Part shown: piece after piece, positions 16,645-23,392 of the stretch
Position numbering within the stretch: the first letter of the stretch is position 1
Layout of the letters: each line of letters begins with the position of its first letter
DNA from: Candidatus Nanosyncoccus alces
GTDB taxonomy: Bacteria; Patescibacteriota; Saccharimonadia; Saccharimonadales; Saccharimonadaceae
Assembly (NCBI RefSeq): GCF_004138395.1
Contig: NZ_PRLM01000003.1
Coordinates: 1-64,000, forward strand
DNA length: 64,000 bases
Direction: 5' to 3'
Notes under the pieces: generated by a model
What the model was told of the DNA's origin: nothing
Databases searched by the model: none
The model's input: only the letters and a program-made list of their open reading frames with translations
Position numbers and translations under genes: made by a program

Positions 16645-16721
16645 TGGTAGTACCGGGTGGGCTTGAACCACCGACCTTGGGCTTATGAGTCCCACGCTCT
16701 AACCAGCTGAGCTACGGTACC
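16645..16721 (-). tRNA. tRNA-Met (CAT)
   Basis: A 77-nt cloverleaf with CCA encoded. The acceptor GGTACCG pairs with CGGTACT and the anticodon loop is CTCATAA. CAT could also be the lysidine-modified Ile tRNA, but a tRNA-Ile with TAT anticodon exists at 39.4 kb and an initiator at 43.1 kb, so elongator Met is favoured. The pair next to the anticodon loop (A31, G39) is mismatched. TATAAT lies 9 nt upstream. Confidence 0.9.
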
Positions 16722-16752
16722 ATGTTGCGATTATAACATATTTTTTAAATTT

Positions 16753-16879
16753 GGTATACTCTAGTGGGACAGGTAGCAACTATGCTAAAGGAAGGTGGAT
16801 TTATTGTACTTTCCGGCAGCCCCCGCTCTCTCTTTCCTCTAGTTATTTTCCAAACTACGATACCTGTTAGTATTATACC
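16753..16879. other. element flanked by inward-facing -10 boxes and ACAGGTA repeats
   Basis: TGG-TATACT (16753-16760) faces right and TGG-TATAAT (16880-16872, minus) faces left. ACAGGTA (16769-16775) is inversely repeated as TACCTGT (16861-16867). The inside holds a GGAAGGT/ACTTTCC hairpin. A 65-residue plus-strand open frame crosses it but has no support. It may be a small RNA gene or a miniature mobile element. Confidence 0.3.
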
Positions 16880-16970
16880 ACAGATTATGATGGGTCGTTC
16901 TCCATTGAACTTTTATTTTTTATCTACGGATATTAGATCATTTTGTCGATATAAGGTATAATTATCCTTG

Positions 16971-18053
16971 ATGAATAAGGGATTGCGGATAATTGATGTT
17001 GGTGAGGTGATAGTTGAATTAAAGAAGTCGGCTTCTTGTTCTCCATTTAAAAAAATTGTTATCAAATGCCCATCACGATTAGATGCTGCCTGTACTGACC
17101 CGGGGAAGCTATATAGTGTTAGCCCTAAGGACAATATCTACCCGACGGGACAAATTAATTTCTGTGCTAATATTTGCAAGACAATTTCTGTAGAACCAAG
17201 GGACGACGATGAGATTTTTATTACGGGGAATTATAGTCGTAAGTCCTTGGTTCGACATGCTGCAATATTGATGCGAAAAGCTTTAGGTGTTTCTACGGGG
17301 TTTTCTATTAATGTAGAAACAGACTTAGATTTGAGACATTGCGGATTAGGCTCAAGTGCATCTGCGATTCAGGGTGTTGGGGTGGCAATAAACGAATTAT
17401 ATGGTAAGCCGATAGAACGGATGGAATTGATTAGGTATCTTGCTGGCAATCATGCAGAGGAAATTGATGGGGATGATAGTCATTTAGTATACGTGCAATC
17501 GGTTGGAGGTTCTGGAGTTTGCGGGCATTTTAGTGGTGGATTAATTATAATAACAGGCAGAGCAACGCCAATAGTCAAAGTTAATTTGCCGGAGGAGCTT
17601 AAAATTGTTTTTGGAGTTCCGAATGAATATTTACATCCAGATGCTAATACATTGATAGCTGACGAAATAGACGCTTCCGAGAATTTCGAAAAAGCCAGTA
17701 TCGATTTTTCTAGAGAGATTGCTTATAGGCTTTTGAATGAGGCTATCCCGGAATTGCTAGATGGCAATTATAAACCAATGAAAGACTTTATTTTCGATTA
17801 TCGTTGGGATATGGGTAGTATAAAAAACTGTGCATATGCGTATCCGAAAATTGTTGAGCTTGCGGAAAAAATGCGACCACTTCGTGATGATAAAGATATA
17901 GAGTTTATATTTTTATCGACAGCTGGTCCAGGTTTTTGTATCGTAACCAAAAATACGGAAAAAGCCAGAAGTGTTTTTGAAAGTTTGGATATGAAAGTGT
18001 ATGTCGCCGATATTCATAATGATAAATATAAAATAATTAAGTTAATTAAATGA
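16971..18053 (+). CDS. GHMP-family small-molecule kinase
   Basis: A 360-residue kinase of the GHMP superfamily (galacto-, homoserine-, mevalonate-, phosphomevalonate kinases). 'LDLRHCGLGSSASAIQGVG' (about 120-138) is the glycine/serine-rich ATP phosphate loop. 'FIFLSTAGPGFCIVTKN' (about 308-324) corresponds to motif 3. The N-terminal motif 'CPSRLDAACTDPGK' differs from the common 'PGRxxLxGEH', so the substrate is probably not a standard one. ATG at 16971 is preferred over the TTG before it, because TATAAT (16957-16962) lies 8 nt upstream. It heads a tight cluster with a HAM1-like protein and a TrpB-like enzyme. The substrate is unknown. Confidence 0.82.
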   Translation: MNKGLRIIDVGEVIVELKKSASCSPFKKIVIKCPSRLDAACTDPGKLYSVSPKDNIYPTGQINFCANICKTISVEPRDDDEIFITGNYSRKSLVRHAAILMRKALGVSTGFSINVETDLDLRHCGLGSSASAIQGVGVAINELYGKPIERMELIRYLAGNHAEEIDGDDSHLVYVQSVGGSGVCGHFSGGLIIITGRATPIVKVNLPEELKIVFGVPNEYLHPDANTLIADEIDASENFEKASIDFSREIAYRLLNEAIPELLDGNYKPMKDFIFDYRWDMGSIKNCAYAYPKIVELAEKMRPLRDDKDIEFIFLSTAGPGFCIVTKNTEKARSVFESLDMKVYVADIHNDKYKIIKLIK

Positions 18054-18066
18054 AAGGAAATAAGAC

Positions 18067-18633
18067 ATGATTTATTTAACGTCAAATCCAGACAAAATGC
18101 GGGAAGCAAAAGAATTTTTTGAAAAGAAATATGGGATTGAAGTAGAGATATTGAATCCTGATTTTGAGCCAGTAGAGATTCAGGCAACGACTTGTTCGGA
18201 GGTTGTCGCATATACCGTCAAAGATGCAGCAGAACGTTTAGGGAAGGCTGTCGTAAAGTCTGATGCTGGATTTTATGCAGACGCTCTGGGGGGACTTCCT
18301 GGACCATACAGCAAATATTTCGACAAGCAGATTGGCGTAGAAAAATTTTTGCACATGTTAAAGGATGAAAGTAATCGTAAAGCTAGAATCGAGCACTGTT
18401 GGGCGTATTGTGAGCCAGGGGAAGAACCGAAAGTATTTATTGGCGGGAGTGACGGAACTATAGCTACGGAAGAATCTGGCCAGAGTAGTCGGTGGGTCGA
18501 TAAATTCTTTATACCAGACGGAGAAACCAGAACAATTAGTGCTATCCGTGATGAGAATTATGAGGAATCTAATAAATATTGGGGCGATGCTAAACAGCAA
18601 TTAGTTAATTATTTACTGAGTAAGGAGAAATAA
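18067..18633 (+). CDS. HAM1/RdgB-like nucleotide pyrophosphatase
   Basis: A 188-residue protein of the HAM1/ITPase fold. 'MIYLTSNPDKMREAKEFF' matches the N-terminal nucleotide loop of RdgB proteins, and 'KSDAGFYADALGGLPGPYSK' (about 65-84) matches the catalytic 'D-S/A-G-L-x-V-D-A-L-G-G-x-P-G-x-Y-S' block. Known members hydrolyse non-canonical purine NTPs. It has no partner DNA-repair gene here; instead it is 13 nt after a GHMP kinase and 3 nt before a trpB-like gene. That raises the possibility of a pathway role rather than house-cleaning. Confidence 0.8.
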   Translation: MIYLTSNPDKMREAKEFFEKKYGIEVEILNPDFEPVEIQATTCSEVVAYTVKDAAERLGKAVVKSDAGFYADALGGLPGPYSKYFDKQIGVEKFLHMLKDESNRKARIEHCWAYCEPGEEPKVFIGGSDGTIATEESGQSSRWVDKFFIPDGETRTISAIRDENYEESNKYWGDAKQQLVNYLLSKEK

Positions 18634-18636
18634 TAA

Positions 18637-19851
18637 ATGAAATATTCCATTAATGATTTTCCTGACAAGAATGGGTTTTACGGAAAATATGGTGGCAGTT
18701 TTCTTTCACCAGAAATGAACGAAGAGTTTCAACGGATAAATGATTTTTATCAGAGGATTAGGAATGATGCTGAATTTATTGATGAATTAAAATATATTAG
18801 AAAACATTATCAGGGTAGACCGACACCTATTACTTTTGCGAAAAATTTGACCGATAAGTTGGGCGGAGCGGCTATTTATCTAAAGCGTGAAGACTTAAAT
18901 CATACTGGAGCCCATAAATTAAACCATGCTATGGCGTACGGATTGGTGGCGAAAAAGATGGGCAAAACGAAAATTATCGCCGATACTGGCGCCGGACAAC
19001 ATGGGGTCGCGATGGCTGCTGCAGCTGCGTATTTCGGGATGGAATGCGATATTTATATGGGGAAAATAGATGCAGAAAAAGAGGCTCCGAATGTGGATAG
19101 GATGAAAATAATGGGGACGAATGTTATTGTCGTAGAGGATGGAGCGGGTAAATTGATAGATGCTGCCGCTGCATCTTTTGCTGCGTATGAGAAAGATTAT
19201 GAGCGTTGTTTCTATCCAATAGGTTCAGCGTTGGGCCCAGCTCCGATTCCCCAAATGGTTAGAGATTTTCAGTCTATTGTTGGCAAAGAGGCTCGTGAAC
19301 AATTTGCTGAAATGACTGACGGGAAGATGCCAAATAAAGTAATTGCTGTAGTCGGAGGTGGTTCAAATGCTATGGGATTATTTAGCGGCTTTATTGATAA
19401 TGATGATATCGAGTTGCTTGCTGCTGAAGCTTTAGGAAAGATGAGAGAGGGCGAAGAAGAGCGTGTGGGTGAACACGCCGCTACGGCAACATTTGGTGAG
19501 TTTAGAACAATGAGCGGTTTTAAGAGCTTGGCTTTAGCGGAAGAAGATGGAACTCCTAAACCGGCTTATTCGGTTGCTTCTGGTCTTGATTATCCAGGAT
19601 TAGGACCAGAATTAGCATATCTAAAAGAAATAGGCAGAATTAAGTTTAATGCAATAAATGATGAGGAAGCGATTGACGCATTTTATGATCTATCAAAGGC
19701 TGAGGGAATAATACCGGCTCTTGAATCATCTCATGCATTGGCGTTGGCTATGAAAATGGCACCGAGCCATCCTGGAGAAACGTTCTTAGTAAATCTTTCT
19801 GGACGCGGAGATAAGGATATAGAATTTGTGCTAAATAATTTTGATAAATGA
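18637..19851 (+). CDS. tryptophan synthase beta-chain-like PLP enzyme, without TrpA
   Basis: A 404-residue fold-type II PLP enzyme with full TrpB architecture. 'KREDLNHTGAHKLNHAMA' (about 84-101) holds the PLP lysine, 'GGGSNAMGLF' (about 241-250) the phosphate loop, and 'LSGRGDKDI' near the C-terminus. In canonical TrpB the catalytic acid lies in 'AETGAGQHG'; here the stretch is 'IADTGAGQHG', so the usual Glu is Asp. No trpA or other tryptophan gene is visible. The gene starts 3 nt after the HAM1-like stop. The family catalyses beta-replacement on serine. The acid change and the company of a kinase suggest an altered substrate, which remains to be shown. Confidence 0.88.
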   Translation: MKYSINDFPDKNGFYGKYGGSFLSPEMNEEFQRINDFYQRIRNDAEFIDELKYIRKHYQGRPTPITFAKNLTDKLGGAAIYLKREDLNHTGAHKLNHAMAYGLVAKKMGKTKIIADTGAGQHGVAMAAAAAYFGMECDIYMGKIDAEKEAPNVDRMKIMGTNVIVVEDGAGKLIDAAAASFAAYEKDYERCFYPIGSALGPAPIPQMVRDFQSIVGKEAREQFAEMTDGKMPNKVIAVVGGGSNAMGLFSGFIDNDDIELLAAEALGKMREGEEERVGEHAATATFGEFRTMSGFKSLALAEEDGTPKPAYSVASGLDYPGLGPELAYLKEIGRIKFNAINDEEAIDAFYDLSKAEGIIPALESSHALALAMKMAPSHPGETFLVNLSGRGDKDIEFVLNNFDK

Positions 19852-19862
19852 TAGGAATATGG

Positions 19863-19868
19863 TATAAT
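19863..19868 (+). promoter_or_regulatory. extended -10 box before the P-loop kinase
   Basis: TGG-TATAAT with TATAAT at 19863-19868, followed by a leader of about 60 nt and a GGGGAGGTGATG Shine-Dalgarno site before the ATG at 19936. Confidence 0.45.
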
Positions 19869-19935
19869 ATAAGAGTGGAGTAGGGGCATACTAGGAGCTT
19901 AACAATAAAATGATAACATTAGGGGAGGTGATGTT

Positions 19936-20523
19936 ATGTTTAGTCTTGGACAAAAAGTGCCAGAGGGAGTTGTATTTTTTTCTGGCCATCACGGAGCTGG
20001 TAAGACATATACGGCAACGGCTATGTTGGATTATTTTGATGCTAAAATCATTGATTGTGGTCCGATAATACGCAATACGTTTGCGGAAAGTGGCTTTAAC
20101 TCTTTTGGAGGCTGGGTGAAGGATATGGAGCAAAAGTTAGGACAGCGATGGGATGATGAGCTGCTACTCACGGCAATAAAAAATCGCATTGCTTGCGAAA
20201 GATTCTTGTTTATTGTTGGTAATAGAGATATAGAGACGATTTTATTTCTTTCAGAGAAATTACCACATAGAAGACCACCCGTTATAATTTACCTAGAAAA
20301 ACCTACACTTGTTATTAAAAGTGGCTACGAGCTTAGAACCAAGTCGGTTTTAACGGATGGGGAGTTTGAGGCAATTCTGCATTCTGGTCCGGATGCGAAA
20401 CTTGGACTAGTTAAGGAATATGTCATGAAAAACCCTGACCATTGCAAACTTATTTATGAGGATGACTATAGTAGTTTTTCTATTGACGAGGCGGTTTCAT
20501 TTGTCAGGACAAAATATCAATAA
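19936..20523 (+). CDS. P-loop nucleotide/nucleoside kinase-like protein
   Basis: A 195-residue P-loop NTPase. 'VVFFSGHHGAGKTYTATAML' (about 11-30) holds Walker A. The size and the 'IIDCGPIIRNTF' segment resemble adenylate-kinase or dephospho-CoA-kinase-like small-molecule kinases, and 'VIIYLEKP' looks like a strand preceding a substrate loop. No typical LID signature was recognised. It lies 84 nt after the TrpB-like gene with its own -10 box and strong SD, and is followed by a terminator at 20538, so it may be co-regulated with the cassette. Specific substrate unknown. Confidence 0.65.
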   Translation: MFSLGQKVPEGVVFFSGHHGAGKTYTATAMLDYFDAKIIDCGPIIRNTFAESGFNSFGGWVKDMEQKLGQRWDDELLLTAIKNRIACERFLFIVGNRDIETILFLSEKLPHRRPPVIIYLEKPTLVIKSGYELRTKSVLTDGEFEAILHSGPDAKLGLVKEYVMKNPDHCKLIYEDDYSSFSIDEAVSFVRTKYQ

Positions 20524-20537
20524 ACTATTCCGCATTT

Positions 20538-20562
20538 GGCACGGGTTATTCCGTGCCTTTTT
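20538..20562 (+). terminator. terminator of the GHMP/TrpB cassette
   Basis: GGCACGG (20538-20544) pairs with CCGTGCC (20551-20557), followed by TTTTT. Confidence 0.85.
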
Positions 20563-20639
20563 GTTCTGATGCACTCATCTCAATATTTATCTGTTCACAT
20601 AGCTTAGGATCTGGTGGTGTTTTAATCATACAATTTACC

Positions 20640-20759
20640 CCTGCAAAGTATCTTGTGCTGGTTGAAAAAGCGTATCCCGAGCTAAAAGAGAAATATGATT
20701 TGGCTCGAACCGACTTCCAACAGATGAAAAAAGACCTCAAAGAGGACTTAATTTCACAA
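20640..20759 (+). pseudogene. possible coding remnant
   Basis: An open frame here reads KYLVLVEKAYPELKEKYDL followed by a lysine-rich helix (...QMKKDLKEDLIS), which has natural protein composition. It has no good start codon or ribosome site and its stop lies inside the tRNA-Arg gene on the opposite strand. It may be a leftover 3' fragment of a gene. Low confidence. Confidence 0.2.
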
Positions 20760-20836
20760 TGGTACACCGGATAGGATTCGAACCTACGACCCTCTGTTCC
20801 GAAGACAGATGCTCTAATCCACTGAGCTACCGGTGC
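20760..20836 (-). tRNA. tRNA-Arg (TCG)
   Basis: A 77-nt cloverleaf with CCA encoded. Acceptor GCACCGG/CCGGTGT; anticodon stem TCTGT/ACAGA with loop CTTCGGA, anticodon TCG, reading CGA and probably CGN. Most bacteria use an ACG anticodon modified to inosine instead. Confidence 0.93.
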
Positions 20837-20851
20837 AAATTTGGTATATTC

Positions 20852-20926
20852 TGGTACACCCGACCGGAATCGAACCGATATCATTGGTTCCGGAAACCAA
20901 CGTTCTATCCGTTGAACTACGGGTGC
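20852..20926 (-). tRNA. tRNA-Arg (CCG)
   Basis: A 75-nt cloverleaf with CCA encoded. Acceptor GCACCCG/CGGGTGT; anticodon stem TTGGT/ACCAA with loop TTCCGGA, anticodon CCG, reading CGG. It lies 16 nt upstream of the TCG gene and may be co-transcribed with it. Confidence 0.93.
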
Positions 20927-21012
20927 GTGGGTGAATTATACCATATTTTGAGGTGGTTAGAAAGCGTGAGCGGCACTAGAGAGTTGAAAAAATATGTATT
21001 CCGTGGTAGATA

Positions 21013-22476
21013 GTGCGCATGTTGGAGTTCTTGGGTAGAAGCTTGCACCAATCTTATTTTGTAGTGGTGATGTGCGGAGGCATAGTATTTGGTACGATAT
21101 TGGCGCTAGTATTCAGGATCAATTATTTTGCGTCGCCAATTTGGATAGGATGTGCGTTGGCATTAATGATATTGGCATACTGTTGGCCAAAAATGGTTTT
21201 TGTGGTGATAGCTTTGGTAGCAGGAATGATATTATCTTTTGTAAGAAGTTCTGTGGAGTTAGTGAGTGAAGATTATATCAGGCAGTTTTATGGAAAAGCT
21301 GTGATAGTAAGTGGGGTGGTGGATGGCGATCCGGAAACAGACGGTAATGGGACGAAGTTTAAATTAAAAGAGTTAAAATTCGGTGGAGATGAGGGGCATG
21401 TGACGGGTGGGAGCTTGTATATTTCGGAGTATAAGAATGAGGACTTGGCGAGAGAAGATAAAATAGTTTTAAATGGAAAATTGATGGAGGGGTTTGGGAC
21501 TTACGCGGGATATATGTATAAGCCTGAGATAAAGAGTTGGCTGAGGCCAGAGCCGGGTGATTTGATACTAAAAGTGCGGAACTGGTTTGCAATGAGGGTC
21601 GAAAGCTTGATACCAGAGCCGCAAGTGAGACTGGGGCTGTCATATCTCTTGGGGATGAAGTCCGGTTTGCCGGATGATTTGGACGAGAATTTGCGAGTGG
21701 TTGGGCTAGTGCACATAGTGGTAGCGAGTGGGGCGCATTTGTCTATTTTGGTCGGGATAGCGCGTAAGTTTTTTGGGAGGTTATCGCGATTTAGTGGGTT
21801 GATATTCTCAATTTTGTTTGTAGTGTTTTTTATGGTAATGGTAGGTTGGACGCCGTCAATTATGCGGGCAGGGATTATGACAATTTTAACTCTGCTGGCA
21901 TGGTATGTGGGGAGAAAGATCGAGCCGTGGCGAATAATTTTGTTGGTGGCGGCAGGAACTTTGTTGGTTAATCCGATGTTTATAATTAATCTTGGGTGGC
22001 TGTTGTCGTTTGCGAGTTTTGCAGGGATTATGATTTTGGGGCCGAAGTTTACGAAGTTTTGTTATGGCGGGAAGAAACCTGGATTTGTGGCGGGAACAAT
22101 AATTACTACAGTAGCAGCAACAGTAATGACCTTGCCGATAGTTTTGTATTATTATGGCACGATATCTTTGATTAGTGTGATAGCAAATCTTTTGATTTTG
22201 CCAACTTTACCGTATGCGATGGGGTTGGTGTTTTTAACTGGTGTGGTGGCAGGGCTACCTGGTGTAGAGACGGTTGTGGCATTTGTGGCGACGAAGCTAC
22301 TGGATTTTCATATTGTAGTAGTGGAGTTTTTTGGTGAAATGAAAAGTTTTATGGTAGAGATAGAGCCGTATCAGGCGTGGGTATTTGGGATTTATTTTTT
22401 AATATTTGTCCCCTTGTTAATTGGACTTTTGTGGAGAAAAATGGTAAAATTAAGGGAAGCAAAAATACTAATTTAA
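21013..22476 (+). CDS. comEC: ComEC/Rec2 competence membrane channel, short form
   Basis: Carries single-stranded DNA across the membrane during natural transformation. The 487-residue protein has N-terminal helices, an OB-like DUF4131 region (about 95-170, 'VIVSGVVDGDPETDGNG'), and the Competence domain with 'GLVHIVVASGAHLSILVGI' (about 229-247) and 'GWTPSIMRAGIM' (about 278-289). The C-terminal metallo-beta-lactamase-like nuclease domain of full-length ComEC is absent, as in many small-genome bacteria. The start could be GTG 21013 or ATG 21019; no clear SD. With a pilus system in the same window it fits DNA scavenging from the environment. Confidence 0.9.
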   Translation: MRMLEFLGRSLHQSYFVVVMCGGIVFGTILALVFRINYFASPIWIGCALALMILAYCWPKMVFVVIALVAGMILSFVRSSVELVSEDYIRQFYGKAVIVSGVVDGDPETDGNGTKFKLKELKFGGDEGHVTGGSLYISEYKNEDLAREDKIVLNGKLMEGFGTYAGYMYKPEIKSWLRPEPGDLILKVRNWFAMRVESLIPEPQVRLGLSYLLGMKSGLPDDLDENLRVVGLVHIVVASGAHLSILVGIARKFFGRLSRFSGLIFSILFVVFFMVMVGWTPSIMRAGIMTILTLLAWYVGRKIEPWRIILLVAAGTLLVNPMFIINLGWLLSFASFAGIMILGPKFTKFCYGGKKPGFVAGTIITTVAATVMTLPIVLYYYGTISLISVIANLLILPTLPYAMGLVFLTGVVAGLPGVETVVAFVATKLLDFHIVVVEFFGEMKSFMVEIEPYQAWVFGIYFLIFVPLLIGLLWRKMVKLREAKILI

Positions 22477-22488
22477 GTTGGAGAGAAT

Positions 22489-23190
22489 ATGTCTGGACAT
22501 AGTAAGTGGGCGACGACTAAGAGGCAAAAGGCAGTAGTTGACGCCAAACGCGGGGCGCTTTTTACGAAAATTGGTAATCAGATTGCAATTGCGGCGAGGC
22601 AGGGTACTGATCCGGCGATGAATCCTTCTCTTGCAATGGTGCTAGAAAAGGCACGACATGCGAATATGCCAAAGGCGAATATTGAGCGGGCGATTGCGCG
22701 AGCGGCGGACAAGTCGGCAGCGGCGTTGATTGAGGAAGTTTATGAGGCGTATGGTCCTGGTGGAGTAGGTATAGTGATAGAGGTGGCGACGGATAACAAA
22801 AACCGCACAATGCCAGAGGTGCGTCATACTTTGGATAAGTCTGGTGGGCGGATGGCAGATCCGGGTTCGGTGATGTTCCAGTTTACTAGAAAAGGCGTGA
22901 TTGAGATTTCGGAGAAGGGTGAAGATGCTTTGATGATAGCGTTAGAGGCGGGGGCAGAAGATGCTACTGAAGAAGACGAAGGAATTGTGATTTATACTGC
23001 TTCTTCGGATTTGATGAAGGTGCGAAAGGCTTTGGCGGATGCAGGTTTGACAGTGACTTCGGCGGAACTACAATATGTGCCAAATAATTATGTGCCGGTA
23101 GAAGGTGAAAATGCCGAGAAATTGGAAAAGTTGTTGGGCGCAATAGATGATCTTGATGATGTGACGAACGTCTATACGAATGCAGAGTAA
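22489..23190 (+). CDS. yebC: YebC/PmpR (TACO1)-family protein
   Basis: A 233-residue member of the TACO1/YebC family. 'MSGHSKWATTKRQKAVVDAK' is the canonical N-terminus, 'YEAYGPGGVGIVIEVATDN' (about 84-102) and 'LQYVPNNYVPVE' (about 199-210) are family blocks. Members have been described as transcription regulators and more recently as ribosome-associated translation factors that relieve stalling. A GGAGAG site lies 6 nt before the ATG, 12 nt after comEC. In many bacteria the gene sits near ruvC; here it follows comEC. Confidence 0.95.
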   Translation: MSGHSKWATTKRQKAVVDAKRGALFTKIGNQIAIAARQGTDPAMNPSLAMVLEKARHANMPKANIERAIARAADKSAAALIEEVYEAYGPGGVGIVIEVATDNKNRTMPEVRHTLDKSGGRMADPGSVMFQFTRKGVIEISEKGEDALMIALEAGAEDATEEDEGIVIYTASSDLMKVRKALADAGLTVTSAELQYVPNNYVPVEGENAEKLEKLLGAIDDLDDVTNVYTNAE

Positions 23191-23208
23191 TATGTTATAA
23201 TAGTTGGT

Positions 23209-23294
23209 GGAAAGGTGGCCGAGTGGTTGAAGGCACTGGTCTTGAAAACCAGAGACGGAAACGTCCGCAGGTTCGAATCCTGTCCTTTCCGCCA
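23209..23294 (+). tRNA. tRNA-Ser (TGA)
   Basis: An 86-nt type II tRNA with a long variable arm and CCA encoded. Acceptor GGAAAGG/CCTTTCC; anticodon stem CTGGT/ACCAG with loop CTTGAAA, anticodon TGA. TATAAT lies about 8 nt upstream. Confidence 0.95.
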
Positions 23295-23357
23295 CATTTG
23301 AGTGTGCATATAGAATGCGGATTCGAATCTTTGATGCGAATCCTGTCCTTTCCGCCA
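23274..23357 (+). repeat. direct repeat of the tRNA-Ser 3' end
   Basis: The last 21 nt of the tRNA (23274-23294) are repeated exactly at 23337-23357, starting 42 nt after the tRNA ends. The second copy's CCGCCAA pairs with TTGGCGG (23375-23381) to make a terminator hairpin. It could be an attachment-site remnant. Confidence 0.9.
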
Positions 23358-23387
23358 AGATATGATCGCCGGTTTTGGCGGTTTTTT
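23352..23387 (+). terminator. terminator built on the repeated tRNA 3' end
   Basis: CCGCCAA (23352-23358) pairs with TTGGCGG (23375-23381), followed by TTTTTT (23382-23387). Confidence 0.7.
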
Positions 23388-23392
23388 ATTGT

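Noticed and set aside
16764-16961. 65-residue plus-strand frame before the GHMP kinase
   Set aside because: It crosses inverted repeats and promoter boxes of both strands, and no family or ribosome site supports it.
20546-20884. 112-residue minus-strand frame across the two tRNA-Arg genes
   Set aside because: It reads the tRNA genes as protein (the common artefact 'VAQWIRASVFGTEGRRFES') and has no ribosome site.
20759-21013. 84-residue plus-strand frame over the tRNA-Arg genes up to comEC
   Set aside because: Most of it is tRNA complement and no start signal exists for the last part.
21359-21716. Antisense frames within comEC
   Set aside because: No ribosome sites or protein-like features; explained by codon bias of comEC.
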